Positions 1 to 12,673 of a DNA stretch of 64,000 bases are shown here, piece by piece. The notes under the pieces were generated by a model. The model worked only from the letters and a program-made list of their open reading frames with translations. It ran no database searches and was not told where the DNA came from. The DNA comes from Ptychodera flava (taxonomy: Eukaryota > Hemichordata > Enteropneusta > Ptychoderidae), in contig NC_091932.1 in NCBI RefSeq assembly GCF_041260155.1, positions 27,892,838-27,956,837 of the forward strand, in the 5' to 3' direction. Every line of letters starts with the position of its first letter. The stretch's first letter is position 1. A program made the position numbers and the translations under genes.

Positions 1-1310
1 CAATTGCCTTCTCCTCTGAAACCGCAAGTCCAATTGCTTTGAAATTTTATATGCAGTTCACTTGGGGTGACCTCACTTAAGTTTGTTCAAATCGTGGTGA
101 AATTTGCATATTTGTATTTTTGGGGCATTTTTTGGTGTTTTTGGAAAAAAAATCTTCTTCTCTGAAACAGCTTGTCCGATTGCTTTGAAATTTGATATGC
201 AGTTTACTTAGGGTGACTTCAGTCAGATTTGTTCAAATCGTGGTGAAATTTGCATATTTGTATTTTTAAGGCAATTTTTGTCATTTTTGGATAAAAAATC
301 TTAAAAATCTTCTTCTTCAAAACTACCAGTCAGATAGCTTTGATATATGGTACATATGTCCCTAGGGATGATCTATTTCAGATTTGTTCAAATTGTGCAA
401 AAATATGCAAATTTGCATTTTTAAGGCAATTTTTTCCATTTTTGGTCAAAAAATGTGTATTTCCAAAACTACTCATCTGATAGCTTTGAAAATTGGTATA
501 CAGGTTCCCACAGATCACTTTAATGATATTTTTTGAAATTGTGATGAAATCTGCAATTTTGTAATTTTGGGGCAATTTTTGCCATTTTTGGTCAAAAAAA
601 GTCTTTCTCAAAAAGTACTGGTCTGATAGCTTTGAAATTTGGTATACAGGTTTCTACAGATGAGCAAAGTAATATGTATTAAATTTCTGATGAAATCTGT
701 AATTTTGTATTTTGGCGGCAATTTTTGCCATTTTTGGTCAAAAAATGTGTATTTCCAAAACTACTCATCTGATAGCTTTGAAATTCGGTATACAGGTTTC
801 TATAGATGAACAAAATAATATTTATTGAAATAATGATGAAATCTGCAATTTTGAATTTTTGGGGTAATTTTTCCCATTTTTGGTCAAAAAATATATTTCT
901 GAAAAAGTACTGGTCTAACAGCTTTGAAATTTGGTATACAGGTTTCTATAGATGAACTAAATTTGATCTTTTGAAATTGTGATGAAATCTGCAATTTTTA
1001 TTTTGGGGGGCAATTGTTGCCATTTTTGGTCAGAAAATTTTATTCTCAAAGAACTACTTATCAGATAGCTTCAGTTGACATGTTCTTAGGGATGATCCGA
1101 TGTTATATATTCAAAGTATGATGAAATCTTCAATTGTGTATTTTTACAGCTTATTATAGCCACTTTTTTCTGGCCACTGCATTGAGCTATCAAAGATTTC
1201 CACCTTCATCAACATGTGTTAAAAATAGTTATTCTCGACATAAACACAGCGGAGCTATATCGGCCGCTAGGTCGCTTGTTTTACATTTAATATAGTGCAT
1301 TGTAGATTAG
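1..1310. repeat. Tandem array, ~146 bp period (family F), with distinctive 3' tail
   Basis: Eight or so diverged units are seen. The landmark GGTATACAGG (or a close variant) recurs at about 349, 495, 641, 787 and 933, a spacing of exactly 146. Each unit carries a T-rich segment of the type ATTTTTGCCATTTTTGGTCA. The array ends near 1150. A tail follows (1165-1283) containing GAGCTATCAAAGAT, a CAGCGGAGCT segment and GGTCGCTTGTTTT. The same tail ends the array at 33.6-34.6 kb, so this is one dispersed family with an internal tandem region rather than a chance satellite. The array is cut by the left window edge. The family name is unknown to me; no coding sequence is seen. Confidence 0.85.
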
Positions 1311-1627
1311 TGCACACTCTTGCTGGACATGTAGTGTGTATAGAAACTAAGCACATTTTTAAAATCAATCACCCATTAAATTATATTTTCTATGTAATGA
1401 GCAATACCAGTAGATACACTTGTCATTAATGAGAAATGCCAAAACAAAAATCAAATTACATTCCAATTTTAAGTCTAGATAGGGCAAGTGATTAGGTTTA
1501 TACCAGCAAAATAAAAGCCGTTCACAATTTTTTATTTTAAATATTTTTCATCCTATTGTATCATTTAAGTCCCATGTCTTTCTTTACCTTCACACATATC
1601 AAAGGCTGTGGATACTTAGGGGCCAGT

Positions 1628-1906
1628 GTGGATAATTAAAACATGTGCAAGGTAAACGCAACCACTTGCATTTGGCCTCACAGCAGCCCCGCGCGTCTAA
1701 ACGAAAGTTTTGAAGTGTGAAAATCCAACCAAGCCTCATTCTCAATCTGCATATACCAACACAATCAGTCATTATGTCACTATGAAATCATGTATATGCT
1801 ACCACCACCTCCTGCAAACCCCCCGTAAAATAAATCTTTGTTCAGCACCAACCCCCAACCCCCAACACAAAATTACATTTACTGTGCACATGTTTTAATT
1901 ATCCAC
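1628..1906. mobile_element. 279 bp MITE-like element with 22 bp perfect terminal inverted repeats
   Basis: The left end (1628-1649) begins GTGGATAATTAAAACATG. The right end (1885-1906) is its exact reverse complement. A GGCC lies just outside both ends with a small length difference, so the true termini may be a few bases further out. The interior has no meaningful open frame; the 62-codon frame across it has no family resemblance. It looks like a non-autonomous DNA transposon of unassigned superfamily. Confidence 0.65.
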
Positions 1907-3424
1907 GGCCTCTGAGATTCCACTCTCGAATTTACAAATTTCAACTTCTGACAGTCAATTTAGTGTTTTCTACACTGGTGCATTTACCAACCACTTCAAA
2001 TAACTTTCATGTTTGTTAGCTAAGTTAATCATTTATGTCCAAACAATTTAATTTTTTTGTCATTATGCAGTATGTACTTCACATTCATGTCAAATAATAA
2101 ACACATAGGTATAGAGAATGTTGATGTCCCTTGCCCATATATGTTGTTGTGCATTGCTCAAAGCCACGGTAAGCCTTAGTTGAGGCAGACACGCAGATAG
2201 GTTTAATAGGCATACTATATATGGTAGGATCTAGTACTCTTTTGGATATTATATTTTGGTAGCACGATGAGATATGTACTTGTTTTGAGTCATTGATTGT
2301 GTTGATGCTTCGTGATAACAACCTGAGTGTACTTTGTTTGGATAACAGGTGTGCAGGACAATATAAGTTGGTCACAAACAAACAAGGTGAAACATGAACT
2401 TTGAATGATGACTATTAGTGTGCATAATGCAACTTACTCAACTGCTGTATAACCTATATGCAAGTCAAATTTCAGTGAAATTTGAAAACAATTATATGTT
2501 TAGAGCATTTTTGTTGCGATGTCAAAGTTTTAATAAATGGACTTTATATATTAAAAGATTCCATGAAAAAGTAAATTAATTTTGTCTTTTTTATAGTAAC
2601 TTCTTTTTTTCACTGACATTATGAAGCATTCTGGTTTTATAACAATGTTACAAGGACTGGGACTGGACAAGTGAAACATACTGAAACTGTTGAGTTCATG
2701 AAGTCTCAGGTGCAGGACACTATATATGCACAGCTGGTTTTGAACTACTCATTGTCATATTACTTCAAGAGTGCAACCATGATTTGCTTCTGTGTAACCA
2801 TGCAGGGAGGTGAAAAAACCTGAACCTGTGAAATGAACATGTTATGATAGCATCAGAATGCATCTTGAAAACTACAATACCCCTTGTTCCATCAACTGAT
2901 TAGCTTACAGTATTTATGTTCAAGCAGTGTCTGTATCAGGATTTCTTGAAATAGCAGATGTACATTATCTTTGATTGTAATACCTTCTACCTGATGGTAA
3001 ACATTGCTTTGCGTACATTATTTACAGCCACTTCAAGACCCTGGGATCACATCTGGTGCCTTTAAGTTATTTTTCTTCATACTAATATGCAAATAAGCAT
3101 ACTGGTAGTATAAGTACTGCAGTAGAAATTGCTTTTTATGATAGGCCTGCAGTTATACAGATGACCTTAAGCTATCAGATACCATATGCAAAGATAGGAC
3201 AGTTGTTCATCTCCATAAAAGTCAACCAAGAGCAGCCCAAATTTAAAGTGACTTAACATTTTGCAATTTTTTGCCTTCTTTTCATGCTACTCCATAATAC
3301 CCTGAAATTAAAGGCCATATCACTCAAAATTGAAAAAACAAGTCATCGTTGATGACACAGTCCCACTTGTTAATGGGTACTTTGATTACAGGTCCTCAGA
3401 GAGGATAGAGTCCTCTTCATTAGG
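1907..3424. other. Intergenic stretch, no gene recognised
   Basis: AT-rich sequence with only short random open frames (up to ~98 codons, minus strand 2085-2381) that show no domain, no splice-consistent extension and no compositional change. I see no tRNA, promoter cluster or clear transposon end here. Confidence 0.5.
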
Positions 3425-4180
3425 TCTGTGATAAAGATACTTTTGAATAAATTCGCTTGATACATGTCTGAGTTGTAGTTCAGGACATGAAAAATTCGTA
3501 ATAAAATGGCCACACAGTGGCCATATTGGATCGTATCACAAAACAAATAAATGTGCATATGTATGACTTAGGTCAATGTCCTTGTAGCAAATTTGAATAA
3601 AATCGGTTGAGATATGCCTGAGTTATGACTCTGTACATGACAATATCGTAACAAAATGGCCACACAGCGGCCATATTGGATCGTATCACAAAACAGATTG
3701 ATGTGCATAGCTATGACATTGGTCAATGTCCTTGTACCAACTTTGAATAAAATCTGTTGAAACATGCCTGAGTAATGGCTCTGTACATGAAAAAATCGTA
3801 ACAAAATGGCTACACGGCGGCCATATTGGATTGTATCACAAAAAAAATTGACGTGCATATCTATGACATTGGTCAATGTCCTTGTACCAACTTTGAATAA
3901 AATCAGTTGAAATATGCCTGAGTTATGGCTCTGTACATGAAAAAATCGTAATAAAATGGCCGCCTGGCAGCCATATTGGATCGTATCACAAAACAAATCG
4001 ACGTACATCTGTATGACATATGAAGTAATCCTTGTACCAAGTTTGAATGTAATCGCTCCAGGCATCTCTGAGATATCTGCGTGAACGGACGGACGCACGC
4101 ACGGACACACGCACGCACACACGCACGGACATGACCAAACCTATTAGTCCCCCCGGACGGTGTCTGTAGGGACTAAAAAA
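3425..4180. repeat. Tandem array with exact 150 bp period (family G) and GC-rich terminal segment
   Basis: The landmark CCATATTGGATCGTATCACA starts at 3521, 3671, 3821 and 3971, exactly 150 apart. Because 150 is a multiple of three, the minus strand stays open for 184 codons (3568-4122). The resulting protein is a repeat of the unit and is not believed to be real. The array closes with an ACGGACGCACGC-type simple stretch (4083-4132), then ACATGACCAAACCTATTAGT and a GGGACTAA end near 4175. Unit identity is high enough to suggest recent amplification or homogenisation. Confidence 0.85.
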
Positions 4181-5486
4181 TACAGTTCCAGGCCACAACC
4201 CTCAGAATCCAACTCCATGACTGTTTCTAATTTTGAATGGATCACTGATCTTATTGTTAGACTATACTATTCGGAAGAAAGTCAGGTTTCTACAGAAATA
4301 TGCACAACAAAATTGCCAGTCCTACATCTGCATGTGTCTTGAGATTCGTATAAAACACACTTTGAAGTTCTAGTCAAGCTGTCAATTTTTCATAAGCAGA
4401 GCCCTATGTGTTAATTATAGATTGTTAGTTTTAAATTTCCTACCAAGTGATGGAGAACAGTACAGTGAAGAAGCCAAACTTTCCTTAAAACATCATGGAA
4501 AGATCCTGGCTGTATGAGCACAACAGCAGTAATTAAAATGCCACTTCATTCTAGTTGATATGTCAAAAAGAACAGTTCTGAGTCTGCAGTCAGTGCAAGT
4601 CATTTTCCACAAAATTTTTCAATGGTCCATAAAAGGTGTGGTCACGTTTCAGAAATTTAGCATGACCAAGTGTGAGTTTGAGATGTACAACTCTATGAAA
4701 AACAATTGTACCTCATGTACACAGAACTTTCGGTTCGGGATATTCATAAACATGTATCCTTGATTTTGACATCAAGGTTTTTAGACTGAATCTGGAAATG
4801 GAGCTGTATGTTATAAGTTGTTTTACCGGTTCCATGATGCACTGCACACTTGGGTATACAAAGCATTGGTACCTCATAGAACTTTTTGGTCGTAGGGTAT
4901 ACACAGGGTATTTACTCATAGAACTTTATGGCAGTTTACACCCTGACCTATATTGTTTTCACTGATGGATACAAAATACACAAGGCATTTTTGGCATTGC
5001 AAATCTGTGTCATTCTAAACAAATCGTATCAGTATATTTTTGTTGTTTTGAGTATGAATATAATGTTTGACGCCACCATAGCAGTGCATTGTGGGATGTC
5101 CAGGAAAAGGTCTATCAAAGAACAGTTTTTCAACTTCAATTATATTACCATGCCCTGCCCGTCGCATCTTGATTGGTCGAGCTGAACCACATGACTGACC
5201 ACAAATACACAGTAATGGTTTGTTTATATGCCCGTGAATATGAATAATAAGATTAACAACTCAAAGTATTGTAACTTTACAGCTCAATCGTAAATTATAA
5301 TCAATCAAAAAATAACATCGAGCACTTGTAGGTCAAGTTGAGATACTTTTTCTGAAAATATCTCCGGATTTGCCAATTTTTACAGCGCGCGTGACAGTGC
5401 ATCGCTTATTGCTCAGTTTCTTGGGCCCAGTTGTTGTTCGCTCCTGAAATTTTCGGAGATTTTGACGGTTTTCTTGGGTTCGCTGA
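4181..5486. other. Intergenic stretch between repeat array and PTER 3' end, no gene recognised
   Basis: Short open frames only (for example 4928-5185 plus, 85 codons), without family resemblance or coding-like base usage. The part next to 5486 is slightly richer in CpG than the rest. Confidence 0.45.
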
Positions 5487-5654
5487 TAATATAATGGAAA
5501 TAACAGACTCCGCTCTGACCATTAACATTTATTTGTGGGTGCGGGCTCGAGGAAAGCCAATTTAACGGGCGAGGCTTAATTTTTGGCTTTCCTCTCGCCC
5601 TTGCCCACAAATAAACATTAATGGTCAGCGCGTCGTCCGTTATTTCTATAATAT
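5487..5654. repeat. Foldback element, ~70 bp imperfect arms
   Basis: The left arm (about 5487-5557) and right arm (about 5584-5654) are reverse complements with scattered mismatches. Both contain a GACCATTAA core, an ATTTATTTGTGGG segment and GAGGAAAGCC next to the centre. The spacer is about 26 bp. It lies just downstream of the PTER stop on the transcribed strand, so it may form a hairpin in the 3' UTR. Confidence 0.75.
5528..5533 (-). terminator. Candidate PTER polyadenylation signal
   Basis: TTTATT on the plus strand reads AATAAA on the minus strand, 144 bp after the PTER stop. It sits inside the left arm of the foldback element, so the 3' end of PTER may be supplied by that repeat. Transcript ends would decide. 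Confidence 0.35.
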
Positions 5655-5676
5655 GTTGTAGAGAGAGTGAAGTGCA

Positions 5677-8600
5677 TTATTTGAAAGTCAACCACCGTTT
5701 GGGATTGTCTGTCAGAATCTTGTCAATAGTTTCCTGGAAGATTCCTCGTTTCAACATCTTTGGAACAACATTGAGCAGAATGTGAGAGTATCCATGACCA
5801 CCAAACTTCATCTGTATCCATGGAAACAGCATGAAAAAAGATGAATTCAATATCATAAATTAACATAAATGAGTGCAATAGTCCTTTTGAAAATGTGCAA
5901 TATGAACATTGTTCAGGTATGGTCCTTGTTGGGGTAGCACACACTTCAAAACAAAGATTTACGCTTTTGCTCAAACTTTCCTCCAGCAAACTTTAAAAAT
6001 CAGGAATCACTGAGCAAATTTTGAAACTAAAGAAACAAATTATCTAAAATCTATCAATATTTGTAATTCAAAATGGCAGCTGCTATTCCAATGTTAAGTA
6101 AATGAAGAAAAATTACATTTTCGATTTTCAGAAAAACAAGTCCACAGTCTCAGCTTCATTTACTCTACAAGCTAAAGGATGAGACCTTACAGGCAGCATG
6201 TCAGCAACGTATTGTAAAAATATGAGTTTGGATATCTTAGTCCTATCTGAGGCACATTCTAACATATTGATGAAGTTCTAAATATTCTATTTTATTAAAT
6301 GCATTGAATAGAGACTCAAAGTCCAAAGTATGTAAGATTAAAATAATTATTATTTTGTCTCTGAGGCTATATTTCAATATACATGTAGCCTTGTTGAGAG
6401 TAGCAAAACTCTTGAGTTGTACTAGATTGTGGCTTCATACCAACAAAGAACTTACCAGTCTGTGACGTGTGTGTACATCATGAGCGATGACAACTCTGTC
6501 CGAAAGTCCCTCTTCAGTTATTTTTTTGACGAGTTGAATTCTTTGTGCATCATTTATGAAATCAATGCCGCTTGTGTAATCCCAATTTGATGTCTCGATG
6601 CCGAAGAAGTCCAATTCCAGGTAAGTTCCAAATTCTGCAAATTCTAAATAGTCTTCCGGCTTGAAGAAAATATCTGGAAATTTAAGAAGTAGTTGTCTTG
6701 ATTTAATGCTGGAACACCGACAGGGTTCTTTTAAACATGCAAGGAATGCTGGGTAATTAACACAGTTTAACCCACTGTCTACACTGTCTATAATGTTTTT
6801 AATATTTAAATATGCCCAAAAATTATATACATTAATATAGATATATAACAATTTTTTAAAAACACAGAATAACTATGTTTAAAATATACCTAAATATATA
6901 TGTCTCACTATCAGACCCTCATCCCATTTTCTCTCACCCTTTTTTTTGAATTCTAACCATTATCCAATGGGCAAAAGCCCAATCACAGGATACGGTACCA
7001 ACCACCTCTTACCAAATGAAGCAACAAGATAAAAATAGCTGTAACTCTAGATAATGCTTAATTTTTCTTTCTATAAAAGATATTTTCTCGTTCTTATTGT
7101 TAGAGTCTGTACAGTAACAAATTGATTGCAGTATTGTTCATATAGTGATTGCTAAAAGTCAGTAGCACATTGCAAGTGTACAAGATGTATTTGATAACTG
7201 ATTACAGCTAGGGTATTTCAATGTGATTTTTTGAAACAAAACAAGAAAACTTTCTTACAAACTGTTTGACAGTAACAATACAGAAAATCAGTGATAGTTC
7301 ATGAAGCATTTAATATATTTCCTGTCCGTCATGGAGATATTCTCACTTCTAATTTTGCTTTTTGGAAGGTGTCTTTATCACATGAAATATTATTTTGCTA
7401 TGACTTGTGTGACAATCTGTAACTGCGTTAATGCTGCAACAGTTACATTTTTGAACTTTGCTTACAGTCAAGATGTGACATCACTGTTTTCTCACAAAGC
7501 CCCCCAGCTTCCTGGAAAATCCTCATGATATCAAATGGGCATTGTCTGAAGTCTTCTGGGTGGAATATGACAGGGCACCCTAGTTGATTTTGTGCCGATG
7601 CTACCGCTTTAATAACGGTCTTCTCTACCTCTGAAATACAAAAAATATAGACAAACATGTAAAGTAGATTATGCACAAACATCCTCTACACATAAATTCC
7701 CATTGCTTCATGGACACAATAAACACGTTATTGCATTGACTCTGAATACATGATCAATGTTCTTTCATTATCCTTATTTTAATTCATTTACTCATACCAA
7801 AAACATTGTTTGATTCTGCTCTTAGACATCATTTTTCATTACAGTATTCCAATTTTATTCCACAGGGTAAGGGAATACTAGAGGAGAATACATGAAATAC
7901 ATGAAAAACAATACCTACAATACTGTATATCGGTAACAATATAAACTTGTAAAATTATATATACAAGATGTTTCTTTGTGTTTATACAATAACTTTCTCT
8001 ATTAAACTTTTTCCATGTCCATTCTGCTGAATAAAAATAACAATCCAGGCAAAGGTCAATAAATGAGCACACAGTTTTAATTATGTCTGAGTGGATGTGG
8101 TAAATTATGTGTTGACTATATTGATGTAAACAATTGAATTGATATTCATACACTCCATAGGAATATTTATAATATCTCCTTGTCAGATTTAAAAATGTGA
8201 AGATAAATTTTCAAATTATATTCAAAGACATCTCTTGAAGACCAATGCACAGAATAGCTTGATCCTATGGCAAATTTACACTTGTCAACCTAAAATTTAA
8301 TATATTTTATTGGTTTTTTCAGCAAAGAAAATCTGCAAAGAGGAAAAAGGGCAAAGGATGAATTAACTCTCATACTCGAAATGAAAACAAATTTTGTCTG
8401 ATCTTGTGTATATAGTTTGTGTGCAACATTCAAGAAGTGATCTTGCCATAAACTGATATGTCATAACTGCCATAGACAAAGCACAGTAGCCCACAAAGGT
8501 GGCACTCACTGCAATGCACTGTGAGTATAATCTGCACTTCTTGAATGTTGCCAGTGCCCAAGGGGTAAAAATCGTCTGATCATGTGTGTTGAGTTTTTAT

Positions 8601-11600
8601 TCCTCAGTGACCAACATTGCTCTGACTTAATATCTGACCTGTCATTGGATGAGAGATTGCCACTTCACCAATCACACCACACCTTACATCAGTCCCATCA
8701 GCACCTTCCATGATATCGCTAACCAACATGGCTGATATTTCTTCCTCACTTTTCTGGTTCAAACTGGACAAGATTTCTTTGTTTGGTCTGTCAGGTGTTA
8801 TCAGAATCCCCGGCAGATAAAATCCTATCAATGCAGAAAAATGACTGTGCAATATTTGCAGAAAATTATGCAGTGTGTAATGACACATTTGATAAATCTC
8901 TATTACCTTCTTATTATTATGAATTGGTCAATTTCAATATCTTAGGCTGCATTCACAAACATATCTGGAGGGGGGCAGGAGATTCCCCAAAGAGTTATAA
9001 GATTTTTTCAAATACCCCTTAACAAACTTGCTAAATAATTTTGGAGTCCCCCTCAAAGGAAGGCAAAATATGACCATTAGTGCTTCGTCCAAAAATATCA
9101 AATCATAATACATATGGGAGTCTATGACAAGAATATGAATAATTTTTTCCCAATTTCAAACTTGCAATATTTGTGCATATAGGGACCCTGAATAATTTAC
9201 ATAATTGTACTTGGTTAGAAGAGGGTGATTACACGTGCATATGTGTACAATAAATTTTATTTTGGAATTTCGGCAAAATCGTTGATCCACTATACATTGT
9301 AGTCTATTAGGAAACTACGAATAATTTTTTACTATACAATACTCAGTAAATCTGTGTATTTATGTACGCTTGATTATTGATATCAATGTACTTGATTAGA
9401 CTAGGGTGGTTAAAAGTCCCTACGTGTGCATGAAATTTGATTTTGGAATTTCACTGAAGTGTTGATCCAGTGCTATACATGTGGCCTATGAGGAAACTAT
9501 GAATAAAAATTTTTTACAATACAAAACTAGCTGAATCTGTGTTTTATAGATGTTTGATAATTGATATTAATGTACTAAGGTTGTTACAAATGCATGTGTG
9601 TGCAAGAAATTTGATTTTGGAATTTCATGGAAAATTTTGAGGCTATGGGGAAACTACAAGTAACACATTGGTTATCATTTCCCAAATTCAATTGTTATTC
9701 AAAGGTTGTTTGTCCTGACCCCCTTTGCAAGGTCACTTTTTTCAGATACCCCTGGCATGTTGTAAATTTTTTCAACCCTCCCCCCTCCGGAGGTGTTTGT
9801 GAATATAACCTTACCATTTAATCTTTCTACATAAGGTAGTATGTGTGCACTTTGAATTGAATACTTAAACTTTAATTTAACTTGCAGTGAAGGAAATTAA
9901 ACCATTCAATTTTGAAATAAAAAATAAAAATTGGGGGTCATTATGCAAAAGTTTGTACTAGAGAAACAAATTACCCAATATTTCAGGACACTCGAAATTC
10001 AAAATGGCTGACAATATTCCATTGTATAGGCCCTTATGACCGTATTTTAGGAACAGCAGCAAAATATGCATGAATACACCAAAAGTTTAAAGTACTTCAA
10101 ATGGGTAGACATGATGTATACAAACAGCACTTTTTTGTCCGATCTCAGGTAAGTAAAATATTGACAGTTATCAAAATACGTCACCTGTTCCTGATATGAT
10201 GTTGATTCCAGATGACTCAGACAGCTCTTTCAGTTTCTTGATGTTGCGACCAATGCCCATGGTCGTACACTCGACGATGGAATTGCCGCCATTTTTCTTG
10301 AAGAATTTCAAATCTTCTTCAACAGCACTGTACCAATCATTGCCATAGAGCTGCAGGTTTTGCCTGTTACTATAACTGGTTACAAGATTTAAAGATTTCA
10401 TCATAACGTGTCAAATACAATATGTGAAGAAGGTGTAATACATTAGAAATTGTATATTTATTGAGGTATAACAAAAAAGACAATCGCATATTTGAGAGTC
10501 AATATGTGAAACTTGCTTTACATATACTGTTCTTGTTTTTGTTTTACAAAACAATAATTTTCTTCGTCCCCAAAGAGGATGTTGATCACTTAGCCTCGAA
10601 ATAACAACTATATATGCAATGTTCATGTTTTTAACAGTTTGTTTGAACACGTCCATGCAAACAGCTTTTATTTAAAAGCTAGATACTGTGCACTGCAGTG
10701 AGAGTCTTGGAGCAGAGCAAGAAATTCTAATTTTAAAGAATGAAGGATTTGAAAATACACCAGAGTTGCAGCTGCTGAAGCTAAACAATCTTGCAGTGTA
10801 AAGATATTTGTTAAATACAATAGTGATTCAAAAAAAACCCATCTGATATGATCTCTTATACTCAATTTTTCTACCACTTATGGAAAGTTAGGATATTGTG
10901 TGTACAAGAAATAAAGAAAATAAAGTTCACGTTTACACCAATATTACACTGAAAATATGTAAAATCTTAATTCTTGGACTCGTATGAAGTGCAGTGATAA
11001 ACTCATATGCTTAACAGGAGAAAATTGAATTAATCTTCAGTGGTATTATTTGAAACTAAGTGATTGTAAGGTATCTAAAAAGAAAAATTAAAATCAGCAA
11101 AAGTAGAGACGGGAAAGAAAACTTTTTAATTCTAAAATGGGCAGACTGGCAGTGCTACCAGGACCATACATGTATAATGATGTTGTCCCAGGGTTCTAGA
11201 CTTTATTATGGATGGGATTTTTTGATGTAACGGGATACTTACGGGTGTTGCTTGACCCAACCGTGATTCTGCAGAGTCATTGGTTCTCGTTCAATCTGAC
11301 GAACGGCTTCTTTCTCCACATCAATGTACATAAACTCATAGTCCATTACCGCATGTTCATGCGTGTGAGTTGTGCCCAGCTGGTCTGGTGATATTGGACC
11401 GGTTACTGCCGAGTAAAATATAAGTGGTGTACTGGTGTTCAGTTTACTTTTCAATCAACTGAAAATGTTATATTAATAAGGTCAGACAATAAAAGGAACT
11501 TACATTTGGTACACAATTGTATTACATGTAAAAGGACTGCAAAAATGTATACACACTAAATGTACAGAAACTTACCAAATTAATATCAGGACAATTTAAC

Positions 11601-12673
11601 CAGGATAGTTCTTGAGTCTTTTATACTCAGATAATCAAATTCTTCAAATATCATCCATACATTTTTTGAACAATAATTTTTATTTGAATGTTAATATAAC
11701 TTTCATCTACACTGCTGAAGTTGCTATATTTAGAAATCAGTGGTCAGTTATATTTGAGAACCCATTTTTTGCATTTGAGTCAGCATGTTTGACTGGCCTA
11801 GTACATAAAATTCATGTAGTCCAAGGTTCACCCATCATGTCTTGTCATGATATGCAGGCCGTTTTAATACTAGAGTCTTCTGGCACCAACTGTCTTACCT
11901 CCTGTGATAAATGTCTATACAACAAATAACTCGTCACTGTGATGTTAACTTCTGTTACGTGGGTGGTTGACTGCAGCAAGCTTGCCAAATATGTTCCAAC
12001 TGTATCGGTGATAATGTGTACGATCACATTAATCGTGGCGCGCCGTCCACGATCACGGCATCAAGAGATCCGATATTGTTCAACCTGCACCTTGCGGCTC
12101 ATCGTCCTCTCGCATGGGTCCGTCACTTGGACTACAGTCTTTCACTAACCGGGAAGCATCCAGCTACCCCGGTACCCGGACAAGAGACCCGATGGCAAGC
12201 GAAGATGCTTGAGCCCTGAGGAGCCCCCACTCAATTATCAGATTTATCTAATATAAATATTATTTACTTGATAAAATATTAAATGGAAAACAAAAGAATG
12301 ACAAACTGTTAATGGGCTGTTGACACATTCGCTAATGCGAGAACCTGGGATTGAGAAGGGCGCCTTTTTTTTGAAGACACGAATAGTGCAAGGACACCAA
12401 CTAGCCTAGCTGCAGCAATGTAGTTCGAGGTTTTGCCTGGGTATTTGGGTTGGACTGTTTTGCCGTCCGACCCAAACACTCAAGCAAAACCTCGAGCTAC
12501 AGTATTGTATCTACAACTAGCCCTGCGTACGATGCTGCATGTTCCCGGCGAGGCGTCATATCGCAGTATCTGGTCATGTGGCAAGCGTACGCAGAGCTAG
12601 ATACCAACCAGGCTGCAGAAAACACTTACTTACCAGTGAGAATTTTCCCGCTAAGAGATCCTGACGAGGCCAT
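5677..12673 (-). CDS. PTER: Phosphotriesterase-related protein (PTER), complete, 7 exons, 365 aa
   Basis: Exons in transcript order, read on the minus strand: 12634-12673, 11243-11405, 10185-10375, 8639-8824, 7466-7630, 6456-6673, 5677-5811. All junctions are GT/AG and phases close to exactly 366 codons including the stop. The protein starts [13 protein letters not shown] and ends RWLTFK; human PTER is 349 aa. It is a TIM-barrel amidohydrolase. Visible binuclear-metal ligands are H29 and H31 (THEH), E185 in GVIGEV (the position of the carbamylated lysine in bacterial phosphotriesterase), H217 (FHP), H246 (SHLD) and D314 (AHD). Mammalian PTER has been reported to hydrolyse N-acetyltaurine; applying that here is inference. 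The 40-nt first exon was chosen because its phase and GKI/V sequence match the family's N-terminus. Introns hold several transposons. It is probably cytosolic: no signal peptide or membrane segment is seen. Confidence 0.95.
5930..6258. mobile_element. Family C MITE copy (diverged)
   Basis: Carries the family hallmarks in reverse: a start resembling GGTAGCACACACTTCAA, TTTGCTCAAACTTTCCTC, the TTCAAAATGGCAGCT core, and an end GAGGCACATTCTAACAT. It lies in the last intron of PTER. Ends are diverged, so the boundaries are approximate. Confidence 0.6.
8423..8551. repeat. Inverted repeat, 17 bp perfect arms
   Basis: GCAACATTCAAGAAGTG (8423-8439) and its exact reverse complement (8535-8551) bound about 95 bp, in the PTER intron between the exons ending at 7630 and 8639. 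Probably a small foldback or MITE remnant. Confidence 0.6.
8945..9810. mobile_element. PIF/Harbinger-like non-autonomous element, 866 bp
   Basis: Ends are imperfect inverted repeats: left GGCTGCATTCACAAAC, right reverse complement GGTTATATTCACAAAC, each followed inwards by a variant of ATCTGGAGGGGGG. TTA flanks both ends (8942-8944 and 9811-9813), fitting the 3 bp TWA target duplications of the Harbinger superfamily. Inside, about three diverged copies of a ~178 bp unit can be followed by the landmark TTTTGGAATTTC near 9259, 9441 and 9615. No transposase is encoded, so it would have moved in trans. It lies in a PTER intron. Confidence 0.7.
9833..10045. mobile_element. Family C MITE copy, partial
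   Basis: Starts TAAGGTAGTATGTGTGCAC at 9836 and reaches the family core TTCAAAATGGCTGAC near 10000. The far end is not clear. It follows the Harbinger-like element by about 25 bp inside a PTER intron. Confidence 0.5.
11930..12235. other. GC-rich unassigned block in PTER intron 1
   Basis: This segment is clearly richer in G+C than the flanking AT-rich intron and has CpG-containing words such as GGCGCGCC. A plus-strand frame of 67 codons (12016-12219) crosses it, but I recognise no domain. It could be a fragment of a transposon or a regulatory island; nothing further can be supported. Confidence 0.3.
12419..12602. repeat. Two adjacent palindromes in PTER intron 1
   Basis: The first (12419-12506) folds TGTAGTTCGAGGTTTTGCCT onto its near-complement AGCAAAACCTCGAGCTACA with ~37 bp arms and a few mismatches. 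The second (12519-12602) pairs CTAGCCCTGCGTACG with CGTACGCAGAGCTAG at its outer ends. They lie 32 bp from the splice donor of PTER exon 1, within the likely promoter-proximal region. Confidence 0.65.

Noticed and set aside
3568-4122. 184-codon minus-strand open frame
   Set aside because: It lies wholly within the 150 bp tandem array; the frame is open because the unit length is a multiple of three, and the peptide simply repeats.
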